NCBI GenBank assembly: GCA_034433995.1
Contig: DAOTZU010000032.1
Location: 1-52,164, forward strand
Length of the DNA stretch: 52,164 bases
Reading direction: 5' to 3'
DNA from: DAOTZU01 sp034433995
GTDB lineage: Bacteria > Chloroflexota > Anaerolineae > UBA1429
Below are positions 32,791-40,999 of this stretch, one piece after another. Under the pieces are notes generated by a model. That model made no database searches. It was given only the letters and a program-made list of their open reading frames with translations, and was not told where the DNA came from. The translations under genes were made by a program, and so were the position numbers. Within the stretch, counting starts at the first letter, position 1. The number at the start of each line of letters is the position of its first letter.

Positions 32791-35280
32791 ATGGAGAATT
32801 ATGAGAAGCTCGGCGTGTTCTATTTGGGGCGCCTTTATGATCTGAAGGCAAAAAAGCCCCAAGAGGAGCTGCTGCTGTATGACGCCAAAGACCTGGTGAC
32901 CCACGCCATGATCGTGGGCATGACCGGCAGCGGCAAGACAGGCTTGGGCATCGGCCTCATCGAGGAGGCCGCCATAGACGGCCTTCCGGTCATCGCCATT
33001 GACCCCAAGGGCGACTTGGGTAACCTGCTGCTGACCTTCCCCGGCCTCCAGCCCCAGGATTTCCTCCCCTGGATCAACCAGGAGGAGGCACGGAAAAAGG
33101 GCCTCACTCCTGAGGTTTACGCCGCCCAGCAGGCCGAGCTTTGGCGCAAGGGTTTGGCCGAATGGGGCCAAAGTGGCGAGCGCATCCAACGTCTGCGCGA
33201 GGCCGCCGAGTTTGTCATCTACACCCCCGGCAGCACCGCCGGGCTGCCGGTCTCGATCGTCAAATCCTTCGCCGCCCCGGATCCCGCCCTCCAGGAAGAT
33301 AGTGACCTGTGGCGCGAGCGGATCAGCACCACCGTCACCAGCCTGCTGGGTTTGGTGGGCATCCAGGCCGATCCCATCCAGAGCCGGGAGCACATCCTGC
33401 TCTCCAACCTCTTGGACTTGGCCTGGCGCCAAGGCCAGGATATGGACCTGCCGCGATTGATCCAGCAGGTGCAATCGCCGCCCATCAGCAAGGTGGGTGT
33501 GCTGGATTTAGAGTCCTTCTATCCGGCCAAGGAGCGCTTTGGGCTGGTCATGGCCCTGAACAACATGCTCGCCTCCCCTGGCTTCAGCACCTGGATGGAG
33601 GGCGAGCCGCTGGATATCGGCCAGATCCTCTACACCCCCTCAGGCAAACCACGGGTGGCCATCTTTTCCATCGCCCATCTGAGCGACGCGGAGCGCATGT
33701 TCTTTGTGGCGCTGTTGCTCAACCAGATCCTGGGCTGGATGCGCGCCCAACCCGGCACCACCAGCCTGCGGGCCCTGGTCTACATGGACGAGATCTTTGG
33801 TTACTTCCCGCCCCTGAGCAACCCGCCGGCCAAGCTGCCCCTCCTGACCTTGCTCAAGCAGGCCCGTGCCTTTGGCGTGGGCTTGGTCCTGGCCACCCAA
33901 AACCCTGTAGACCTGGATTACAAGGGCCTGGCCAACACCGGCACCTGGTTCGTGGGCCGTCTGCAGACGGAACGGGACAAGATGCGGCTCTTGGACGGCC
34001 TGGAGGGCGTGGCCACCAGCGCCGGCCTCCAATTCAACCGGCAGGAGCTGGACCGCACCCTTTCCTCGTTGACCAGCCGGGTCTTTTTGCTGAACAACAT
34101 CCATGATGCGGCGCCAGCTATCTTCCAAACCCGTTGGGCCATGTCCTACCTGGCCGGCCCGCTGACCAGGGAACAGATCAAAACCCTGATGGCCCCCCAC
34201 AAGGCGACCACGCCCCAACCGGGGCCGTCTCCCCGGCCTGCCGCGGCGCCCGCCGCCTTTGCCGCCGCGCCTGTAGCGGCGGCAGCCGCCCCCGCGACGC
34301 CGGCCGCCCCCGCCGCGGAGAGCCCGGCCAGCACCCAGCCGCCGGCCCTGCCGCCGGGGCTGAGCCAGGTCTTTATCCCCATCCGCGGCCGCGTGCCGGC
34401 GCGGCTGGTGTATCAGCCCCGGATCTTGGGCGCAGCCCAGGTGCGCCTGGCCGATACCAAGGCCAAGGTAGACCTGCTGGAGGACGTGCTCCTCTTGGCG
34501 CCCATCACCGACGCCCCCTTGCCGGTGGATTGGGCCGAGGCCCAGCAGGTATCCTTCTCCCTCAAAGATTTGGATACGGCGCCCCAGGGCCCGGCCCTCT
34601 TTGCCGCCCTGCCTGCGGCGGCCACCCAGGCCAGAAACTATGCCACCTGGAACCGCAATTTGGTCACCTGGCTCTATCAGAACCACAAGTTGGAGCTGTT
34701 CCGTTCGCCGAGCCTGGGCGAGGTCTCGCGGCCAGGCGAGACGGAGCGCGACTTTCGCCTGCGGGTGCAACAGGCCGCCAGGGAGCAGCGCGACGCGGCG
34801 TTGGAAAAGTTGCGCCAAAAGTACGCACCCAAGCTGGCCGCCTTGCAGGAGCGCATCCGCCGCGCCCAACAGGTGGTGGATAAGCAAGCCGAGCAAGCCA
34901 AGGCCCAAAAGGCCCAAGTGGCCATCTCCATGGGCGCCACCCTGCTCACCGCCCTCACCGGCCGCAAGCTCGCCAGCCAATCCACCGTGGGGCGGGCCAC
35001 CACGGCGGTGCGCGGCGTCACCCGGGCCATGGGCGAGCAGCAGGATGTGGCCCGCGCCAAAGAGACGGTGGAGGCCTTGCAGCAACAACTGGCCGAGCTG
35101 GACGCCCAGTTCAAGGCCGAGGCCGCCGCGTTGCAAACCCGCATCGACATCATGAACGAAGCCCTGGAAACCATCGCCATCCGCCCGAAAAAGACGGACA
35201 TCGTGGTGCAGTTGGTCGCCTTGGCTTGGGTGCCCTATGGCCAGGATGCCCAGGGGATCTTGACCCCGGCCTGGGCGTGA
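32791..35280 (+). CDS. HerA/FtsK-like P-loop ATPase with helical C-terminal domain
   Basis: The 829-residue protein has a HerA-type (DUF87) motor: Walker A VGMTGSGKTGLG (42-53), AIDPKGDLGNLL, Walker B LVYMDEIFGYFPP (about 330-342), and sensor-like LVLATQNPVDLDYKG. A Pro/Ala-rich linker (about 465-525) leads to a second region with coiled coils: REQRDAALEKLRQKYAPKLA, then an Ala/Gln-rich helical stretch and EALQQQLAELDAQFKAEAAA. There is no nuclease or N-terminal HAS barrel that I can identify. ATG 32791 has a perfect AAAGGAGG. It starts 43 bp after the helicase and is probably co-transcribed. Both motors may act in DNA processing (inference). Confidence 0.88.
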   Translation: MENYEKLGVFYLGRLYDLKAKKPQEELLLYDAKDLVTHAMIVGMTGSGKTGLGIGLIEEAAIDGLPVIAIDPKGDLGNLLLTFPGLQPQDFLPWINQEEARKKGLTPEVYAAQQAELWRKGLAEWGQSGERIQRLREAAEFVIYTPGSTAGLPVSIVKSFAAPDPALQEDSDLWRERISTTVTSLLGLVGIQADPIQSREHILLSNLLDLAWRQGQDMDLPRLIQQVQSPPISKVGVLDLESFYPAKERFGLVMALNNMLASPGFSTWMEGEPLDIGQILYTPSGKPRVAIFSIAHLSDAERMFFVALLLNQILGWMRAQPGTTSLRALVYMDEIFGYFPPLSNPPAKLPLLTLLKQARAFGVGLVLATQNPVDLDYKGLANTGTWFVGRLQTERDKMRLLDGLEGVATSAGLQFNRQELDRTLSSLTSRVFLLNNIHDAAPAIFQTRWAMSYLAGPLTREQIKTLMAPHKATTPQPGPSPRPAAAPAAFAAAPVAAAAAPATPAAPAAESPASTQPPALPPGLSQVFIPIRGRVPARLVYQPRILGAAQVRLADTKAKVDLLEDVLLLAPITDAPLPVDWAEAQQVSFSLKDLDTAPQGPALFAALPAAATQARNYATWNRNLVTWLYQNHKLELFRSPSLGEVSRPGETERDFRLRVQQAAREQRDAALEKLRQKYAPKLAALQERIRRAQQVVDKQAEQAKAQKAQVAISMGATLLTALTGRKLASQSTVGRATTAVRGVTRAMGEQQDVARAKETVEALQQQLAELDAQFKAEAAALQTRIDIMNEALETIAIRPKKTDIVVQLVALAWVPYGQDAQGILTPAWA

Positions 35281-35323
35281 GCTCGGACATCGGGGAGTTC
35301 AATCTTGCCTTGAGGAGCTATAT

Positions 35324-36655
35324 ATGAGCAGTCAAGAGGAACAAAAGGCGGCCGCGGCCCAACATGCCGCCCTCGGCATCGGCGAGCAGGCCCAAGGGGG
35401 CTACCGGCGCACCCAACACCCGGATGCCCAGTGGTTCGGCAACGCCGGCCTGGGGCTGTTCATCCACTGGGGCATCTCCAGTGTCCACGGAGAGATAGAC
35501 CTCTCCTGGGGAATGATGGCCGATACCCCCTGGGACGCGCATCTCCACAACCGCAACAAGGTCACGCCGGAGGAGTATTTCAAGCTGGCCGAACGCTTTA
35601 ATCCCGACCGCTACGACCCGGACCGGTGGCTACGGGCCGCCAAGGAGGCCGGTTTTCGCTACGCCGTGATGACCACTAAACACCACGACGGTTTTACCCT
35701 CTGGCCCAGCGCCCAGGGGGAGTGGGGCGTGCAAACCTACCTCAAGGGACGCGACTTGGTGCGCCCGTATGTGGAGGCGTGCCGCAAGAACGGCCTCAAG
35801 GTGGGCCTCTACTACTCGCCCCCCGATTGGTACTATCATCGCCACTATATGTCCTTCCATTATGGCAGTGGCGACGAGCAACGCTTCCCCGGCCGGGTGC
35901 ATTACGGTCTGCGCCATGAGCCGCTGGCCAGCCTCCCGCCCAAGCCGGCGGGGTTCGACGAAGCCTATCGCGCCTATGTGCGCGGCCATGTGGAGGAGCT
36001 CCTGACCCGGTACGGGCAGATCGACCTGCTCTGGTTCGACGGCGGGCCGGCGGTGATCTCCATGGAAGAGATCCGCGCCCTGCAGCCCGGCATCGTGGTC
36101 AACAACCGCATGCACGGCTATGGCGATTTCTTTACCCCCGAATGCCGCATGCCGGAGGCGCCTTTGGAGGGTTGGTGGGAGCTGTGCGAGATCTGGCCGG
36201 AGGGGCCTTGGGGTTATGTCAAATCAGAAAGCTACAAATCCACCGGCTGGATGCTCAGCCGCCTGGCCCAGGTGCGCAGTTGGGGCGGGAATTATCTGAT
36301 CAACGTCGGCCCCAGGCCCGATGGCGAGATGCCCACCACCTATTACCAGCGCATGGCCGAGCTGGCCGCGTGGATGGCCCATAGCAGCGAATCCCTTTTG
36401 GATACGGCGCCGGGCCCCTTCCCCCAACAGTGCGACGTGCCGGTAACCACCCGGGGCAAGACCTGGTATCTCCACATCTTACCAGAGCGAGAGGCGCCGG
36501 TGCAGCTTCGGGAGATATCCCGTCCCACCAGCGTAAAAGCGCTGCGTACCGGCCAAGACCTGCCCTACGCCTTTTACGGGGGCACGCTCATGGTGGATGT
36601 CTCCGGCCCCTGGCGCACCCCTCTGGATGACGTGGTGGCGGTGCGCTGGGACTAG
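35324..36655 (+). CDS. Alpha-L-fucosidase, glycoside hydrolase family 29
   Basis: The 443-residue enzyme removes alpha-L-fucose. Family features are WFGNAGLGLFIHWGISSVHG, MTTKHHDGFTLWPS, GLKVGLYYSPPDWY, the nucleophile Asp 239 in LLWFDGGPA, and the conserved WGGNYLINVGPRPDG. No signal peptide is present; the first 25 residues are Gln/Ala-rich, so action is likely cytoplasmic on imported oligosaccharides. The acid/base residue is variable in GH29 and is not assigned. ATG 35324 follows GAGGAG. The nearby sugar-linked genes (zinc alcohol dehydrogenase, galactokinase, MFS) hint at glycan use. Confidence 0.93.
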   Translation: MSSQEEQKAAAAQHAALGIGEQAQGGYRRTQHPDAQWFGNAGLGLFIHWGISSVHGEIDLSWGMMADTPWDAHLHNRNKVTPEEYFKLAERFNPDRYDPDRWLRAAKEAGFRYAVMTTKHHDGFTLWPSAQGEWGVQTYLKGRDLVRPYVEACRKNGLKVGLYYSPPDWYYHRHYMSFHYGSGDEQRFPGRVHYGLRHEPLASLPPKPAGFDEAYRAYVRGHVEELLTRYGQIDLLWFDGGPAVISMEEIRALQPGIVVNNRMHGYGDFFTPECRMPEAPLEGWWELCEIWPEGPWGYVKSESYKSTGWMLSRLAQVRSWGGNYLINVGPRPDGEMPTTYYQRMAELAAWMAHSSESLLDTAPGPFPQQCDVPVTTRGKTWYLHILPEREAPVQLREISRPTSVKALRTGQDLPYAFYGGTLMVDVSGPWRTPLDDVVAVRWD

Positions 36656-36658
36656 GCC

Positions 36659-37678
36659 TCAGTCGGTGACGGCGATCAAGATCTTGGTAAAACGGGTGGG
36701 GGCGGCGTCCCAATCGGCCAAGGCCTGGGCCGTCTGGGCCAAAGGATAGATCCGCGAGATCAGCTTCAAGAACGGCCGCTCCCTCCGTTCCAACATCTGG
36801 ATCACCGAGGGAAAGACCCGCAGGGCGTTGCGCGCGCCGAGGATATCCAGCTCCTTGCGCACAAAGGCGGTGGTGTCGAAGGTGACCTGCTCCTTGGCGT
36901 AGCCGATGTAGACCACCCGGCCGGCGAAAGAGGCCGCCTCCACCGCCAAGCGATACGTGGCGGGCAGGCCCACCGCCTCGATGGCCACGCTCACCCCCTC
37001 GCCGCCGGTGAGTTCGCGCACCCTGGCCAGAGGATCCTCCTGCGCCGAATGGATGACATGGGTCGCGCCCAAAAGGGTGGCCAGGCGGAGTTTGTCCTCG
37101 TCAATATCGCAGGCGATGACGGTGGCCCCTTTGCGGGCCGAGGCGGCGATGGCCCCCAGCCCCACGGTCCCCGCCCCCAGGACCAACACGGTATCGGCCT
37201 CGCTCACCCGGCCCCGGTTGGCGGCGTGATAGCCCACGCTCAAAGGCTCCACTAGGGCCAACTCCTGGAGGGAGAGCTTGTCACTGCCGTACACTTGGGC
37301 ATAGGGCACGGCCAACCAGGGGGCCAGGGCGCCATCGCGCTGCACGCCCAAGGTCTCGTTAAACTGGCAACAGTTGGGCCGCCCCACCCGGCAGGCGGGG
37401 CAAAGGCCGCATGCGGAATAGGGAGAGACCATCACCCGTTGGCCCAAGCCCAGGCGCTCCGGCACGGCCGCGCCTTTGGCGACGATGACGCCAGAGACCT
37501 CGTGGCCGGGGATGCGGGGATAGGTGACCAAAGGGTTCAGCCCACGAAACGTGTTGAGGTCGCTGCCGCACAACCCCACGTAATGCACCTGCAGCAGCAC
37601 CTCATCGGGTCCGGGCGAGGGATCGGGCACCTCCACCCCAGCGACCTGGCGCGGCGCAACGATGGAGACGGCTCGCAT
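36659..37678 (-). CDS. Zinc-dependent medium-chain alcohol/polyol dehydrogenase
   Basis: The 339-residue enzyme has the catalytic zinc ligands Cys 37 (GLCGSD), His 59 and Glu 60 (PGHEVSG), and a full structural zinc site, Cys 90, 93, 96 and 104 (CGLCPACRVGRPNCC). The Rossmann loop is VLVLGAGTVGLGAIA, and an acidic residue in CDIDEDKL predicts NAD preference. It is closest to the sorbitol/L-threonine/galactitol dehydrogenase group. A role in oxidising fucose-derived or other sugar alcohols fits the neighbouring fucosidase but is inference. ATG 37678 follows AAGGAG. The gene ends 3 bp from the convergent fucosidase stop. Confidence 0.92.
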   Translation of the reverse strand: MRAVSIVAPRQVAGVEVPDPSPGPDEVLLQVHYVGLCGSDLNTFRGLNPLVTYPRIPGHEVSGVIVAKGAAVPERLGLGQRVMVSPYSACGLCPACRVGRPNCCQFNETLGVQRDGALAPWLAVPYAQVYGSDKLSLQELALVEPLSVGYHAANRGRVSEADTVLVLGAGTVGLGAIAASARKGATVIACDIDEDKLRLATLLGATHVIHSAQEDPLARVRELTGGEGVSVAIEAVGLPATYRLAVEAASFAGRVVYIGYAKEQVTFDTTAFVRKELDILGARNALRVFPSVIQMLERRERPFLKLISRIYPLAQTAQALADWDAAPTRFTKILIAVTD

Positions 37679-37747
37679 GGTTAGCTCCTTCTCTTTGGGT
37701 TCAACCTTTGGGCTACAGCCTCATCCGCCCAAGGCTACCGGCGTTCC

Positions 37748-38563
37748 TCAGCATGATTCCTCGGCGGGCAGGCAGCCCGAACGGATCCACCAAAAGCGTT
37801 CGGCATAGCCTGCGCCGCCCACCCGCAACGCCTGGGCGCGCACCGCGCGGCGCATATCCTCCAGATTGGCCCAAAAAGTGCTGATCTGGGAGGCGTGGCG
37901 GGCGATGGCCTCCTGCTTGGCCCGCAGAGCCTCCTCGGAGAAAAAGAGCGTCTCGCTGGACCAGCACAGCTCCGGCCAGGTGCGCAAGACGGCCTCCACC
38001 GCCTGGGTATCGCCGGCGTAAGGGTAATCCTCATAGAAGAGCACCTGGGCGCCCCGCCTTAGCAGAGCAAAGGCCAGGCGTTGCACGAGGATGTGATCCA
38101 CATGGTGCCCCACGGTGAGAGGGGCGTACATCTTGGCCCCGTCCAACGAACCCACCCGGGCCTCAAGGGCGGCGAGCAGCTCCCGGTGCCAGCCGGCCTC
38201 CGCCGGATGCACCTCGCCAAAGATGGATTCCTCCTGGGGATAGAGGGCCTCGCCGGTGCGGGGATCTTGGCGGTAGACGCAATCCAAAAAGGGCAAATGC
38301 AGCCCCTCCGCGCCCAAGACGGCCAGCGCGGCCAGATCCTCGCGGCGGCGGACGGCCACCGGATCCTCTGCCCCGCCCCAGCGCGCCTTTAGATCCCGCG
38401 CAAAGGCGGTGAGGGAATCATCCTCCGGCGAGCCGGCAAAAAAGGTCACCACCAACACCCTCTCGCCGGCGCGCACCTGGCGGTAGATTGTCCCGCCGCA
38501 GGAGAGCACCACGTCATCCAGATGGGGTGAAAGATACACGTGCTGAGGGCCTTGAGCGTCCAT
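37748..38563 (-). CDS. PIG-L/LmbE-family deacetylase
   Basis: The 271-residue protein has the zinc-binding motif SPHLDDVVLSCGG (His 14, Asp 16, Asp 17) and the downstream HHVDH motif near residue 140, both typical of N-acetylglucosaminyl deacetylases such as MshB, BshB and PIG-L. The acceptor is unknown; small-molecule or surface GlcNAc derivatives are usual. ATG 38563 lies 7 bp after a -10 box, so the message appears leaderless; an extension to 38617 would include the promoter and is rejected. The alcohol dehydrogenase gene follows 69 bp downstream. Confidence 0.9.
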   Translation of the reverse strand: MDAQGPQHVYLSPHLDDVVLSCGGTIYRQVRAGERVLVVTFFAGSPEDDSLTAFARDLKARWGGAEDPVAVRRREDLAALAVLGAEGLHLPFLDCVYRQDPRTGEALYPQEESIFGEVHPAEAGWHRELLAALEARVGSLDGAKMYAPLTVGHHVDHILVQRLAFALLRRGAQVLFYEDYPYAGDTQAVEAVLRTWPELCWSSETLFFSEEALRAKQEAIARHASQISTFWANLEDMRRAVRAQALRVGGAGYAERFWWIRSGCLPAEESC

Positions 38564-38570
38564 GGCCGCG

Positions 38571-38599
38571 AGTATAGCATGGCCGCCAACTCTTGACAA
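38571..38599 (-). promoter_or_regulatory. Promoter of the PIG-L gene (TTGTCA - 17 bp - TATACT), leaderless
   Basis: Minus-strand TTGTCA (revcomp of 38594-38599) and TATACT (revcomp of 38571-38576) are 17 bp apart. The -10 box is 7 bp from ATG 38563, the same geometry as at 8600-8628. Confidence 0.75.
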
Positions 38600-38618
38600 T
38601 TCCCCCACTCCGCCCAAA

Positions 38619-38652
38619 AGACCAGACAGGTTTTAAAAGACCTGTCCAGTCT
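38619..38652. repeat. Imperfect palindrome of the GACAGGT family
   Basis: AGACCAGACAGGT and its imperfect complement flank a TTTTAAAA centre, in the divergent intergenic region before the VIT/vWA gene. The core GACAGGT, short A/T centre, ACCTGTC recurs in perfect form at 46998-47033, which suggests a dispersed repeat family. Confidence 0.7.
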
Positions 38653-38727
38653 TTAGGGGAACCTTCTCCCTTGGCCCAGCGTCTGTGTTTTGCGTTACGT
38701 GAGTGGAGCTTCAAGGAGGCACATCCC

Positions 38728-40977
38728 ATGCAGGTTCGCTGGCTATCTCCGGTGTTGGCCCTGCTTTTGGTGCTACTTGGGGCCACCCCCGCCCTGGCGG
38801 ATGGCATCATCATCCTCCGCCCCCGCCCGCCCGTCCCCCCGCCGCCGCTGCGCAGCCTGGCTATCAAGTATCACCGGGTCACGGTGACCATCGAAGACCA
38901 GGTGGCACGGACCCACGTGGACCAGGTGTTCCTGAACGAATCGGGGCAGGAGCTGGAGGGGGAATACATCTTTCCTGTGCCCGAAGGGGCCAGCATCTCC
39001 AGCTTTGCCCTGTGGGTGGATGGCCAACGCCTGGAGGCGCAAATCCTCGATCGGGACAAGGCGCGACAGATCTATGAAGAGATCGTGCGGCAGCGACGCG
39101 ACCCGGCCCTTTTGGAGTATGTGGGCCGCAACGCCTTCCGTGCCCGGATCTACCCCATACCGGCCTATGGCGAAAAGCGCGTCGAGCTGGAATATACCGA
39201 GATCTTGCCCCGAGACGGGGGATTGGTGCGTTATGTCTATCCTCTGAACACCGAAAAGTTCTCCAGCAAGCCCTTGCAGGAAGTGCAGGTCAGCGTGCGT
39301 CTGGCCACAAAACGGCCCTTGCAGGCGATCTATTCGCCCAGCCACGAGGTGGACGTCCTCCGCGAGGGCGACCGCCAGGCCATGGTGGGCTATGAGGCCA
39401 AGAACGTTACCCCGAATAAGGATTTCGTGCTGTACTATGGCATGGGCGAGCAAGAGCTGCAAAGCAGCCTGCTGAGCTACCGAGAGGGCGATGAAGCCGG
39501 CTTTTTCCTCCTGCTCCTCACCCCGCCCCGCCAGGCGGCGCCGGAGGAGGTGGTGCCCAAGGACGTCTTTTTCGTCTTGGATACCTCCGGCAGCATGCGG
39601 GGAGAAAAACTAACCCAGGCCAAGGAGGCGGCCAAGTTCGTGCTGCATCAGCTCAACCCTGAGGACCGCTTCAACATCATCGCCTTTGCCACCGCCACCC
39701 AGCATTTCGCCAGCGGCCCGCGCCCGGCCCAGGAGGCCAACCAGGCCAAGGGCTTTCTCGCTGCGCTGGAGGCGCGGGGCGGCACCAACATCCACCGCGC
39801 CCTCCAAGAGACCCTGGCGCAATGCGATCCTGCGCGCCCCCAGGTGATCCTCTTTCTCACCGATGGCCTGCCCACCGAGGGCGAGACGGAGGTGAACAAG
39901 ATCCTCCAAGACGTGGCCAAGGCCGCGCCGGAGAATGTGCGCCTCTTTGCCTTTGGCGTGGGCGATGACGTCAATACCCTGCTTTTGGATAGTTTGACGC
40001 AAAAGCATCACGGCACCACGGTGTATGTGCGCCCCGGCGAGAATATCGAACGCGCCGTCTCGTCCTTTTACGAGAAAATCAGCAACCCGGTGTTAACGGG
40101 GATTTCCCTGGATTTCAGCGGGGTGCAAGTGGAGGACCTGTATCCCTATCCTCTGCCCGATCTTTTTGCCGGCGGGCAATTGGTGGTGGTGGGCCGCTAC
40201 CGGCAAGGAGGCGAGGCCACCCTCACCTTGAGGGGCACCAAGGACGACCAACCGGCGAGCTACCGTTACGAGGCAGTGCGCTTTACCACCGACGGCGGCC
40301 CCGATTTTATCCCGCGCCTGTGGGCCACCCGCAAGATCGGCCACCTCCTGACCCAGATCCGCCTCCACGGGGCCGAGCGTGAGCTGGTGGACGAGGTCAT
40401 CGCCCTGAGCGTGCGCTATGGCATCGTCACGCCGTACACCTCCTTCTTGGTGGATGAGACGGAGGACGCCCTCACGCCGGAGGGCCGCGAGGAGCTGGCG
40501 CAGCGGGCCTTGGCCCCGCGGGGCGGGATCGGCAGCGCCGCGCCCGCCGCCCTTGCCTCGGGCGCGCAGGCGGTGGAAAAGAGCATCGCCCAAGACGCCC
40601 TGCGCCGGGCCGAGGTGCCCGCCGAGCCGCAGACGGAGCAGGTGCGCACCATCGGCGACAAGACCTTTGTCCTGCGCCAGGGGAGCTGGACCGACACAGA
40701 CTGGGAGGCCCAGAAAATCAAGGCGGAGGAGATCCTCTGGGGCAGCGAGCGCTATTTCGCCCTTGTGCGCCAATATCCCGCTTTAGGCCGCTACCTGGCC
40801 GTTGGTTCGGACGTCATCATAGTGTGGCAGGGTCGCGCCTATGCCATCCAGAGCGCCACCCATGCCGGCCAGACGAACGCCGACACAGCCTCGCCCAAGC
40901 CAACGCCCACGCCCCAGACCGCGGAAGATGATTTCTGGCGGCAGATCCAAACCTGGTGGCGCAACCTTTGGCGCTAA
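38728..40977 (+). CDS. Secreted VIT and von Willebrand factor A domain protein
   Basis: The 749-residue protein has a signal peptide (LSPVLALLLVLLGATPALA, cleavage about residue 25). A VIT domain (about 40-160, QVARTHVDQVFLNESGQELEGEY) and a vWA domain (about 278-450) follow. The vWA domain has an intact MIDAS: Asp 285, Ser 287 and Ser 289 in DTSGSMRG, plus FLTDGLPTEGE. The combination is that of inter-alpha-trypsin inhibitor heavy chains and their bacterial relatives, which bind proteins through metal ions. A beta domain and a Pro/Thr tail end the chain; no C-terminal anchor is visible. ATG 38728 has AAGGAGG 8 bp upstream. The DUF3160 lipoprotein gene follows 22 bp later. Confidence 0.92.
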   Translation: MQVRWLSPVLALLLVLLGATPALADGIIILRPRPPVPPPPLRSLAIKYHRVTVTIEDQVARTHVDQVFLNESGQELEGEYIFPVPEGASISSFALWVDGQRLEAQILDRDKARQIYEEIVRQRRDPALLEYVGRNAFRARIYPIPAYGEKRVELEYTEILPRDGGLVRYVYPLNTEKFSSKPLQEVQVSVRLATKRPLQAIYSPSHEVDVLREGDRQAMVGYEAKNVTPNKDFVLYYGMGEQELQSSLLSYREGDEAGFFLLLLTPPRQAAPEEVVPKDVFFVLDTSGSMRGEKLTQAKEAAKFVLHQLNPEDRFNIIAFATATQHFASGPRPAQEANQAKGFLAALEARGGTNIHRALQETLAQCDPARPQVILFLTDGLPTEGETEVNKILQDVAKAAPENVRLFAFGVGDDVNTLLLDSLTQKHHGTTVYVRPGENIERAVSSFYEKISNPVLTGISLDFSGVQVEDLYPYPLPDLFAGGQLVVVGRYRQGGEATLTLRGTKDDQPASYRYEAVRFTTDGGPDFIPRLWATRKIGHLLTQIRLHGAERELVDEVIALSVRYGIVTPYTSFLVDETEDALTPEGREELAQRALAPRGGIGSAAPAALASGAQAVEKSIAQDALRRAEVPAEPQTEQVRTIGDKTFVLRQGSWTDTDWEAQKIKAEEILWGSERYFALVRQYPALGRYLAVGSDVIIVWQGRAYAIQSATHAGQTNADTASPKPTPTPQTAEDDFWRQIQTWWRNLWR

Positions 40978-40999
40978 AGAGCGCGACAAGGAGGGAAAA

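Noticed and set aside
30441..35280. DISARM or another named antiphage system
   Set aside because: A DUF1998 helicase is present, but no DrmB-like, methylase or phospholipase D-type partner is found.
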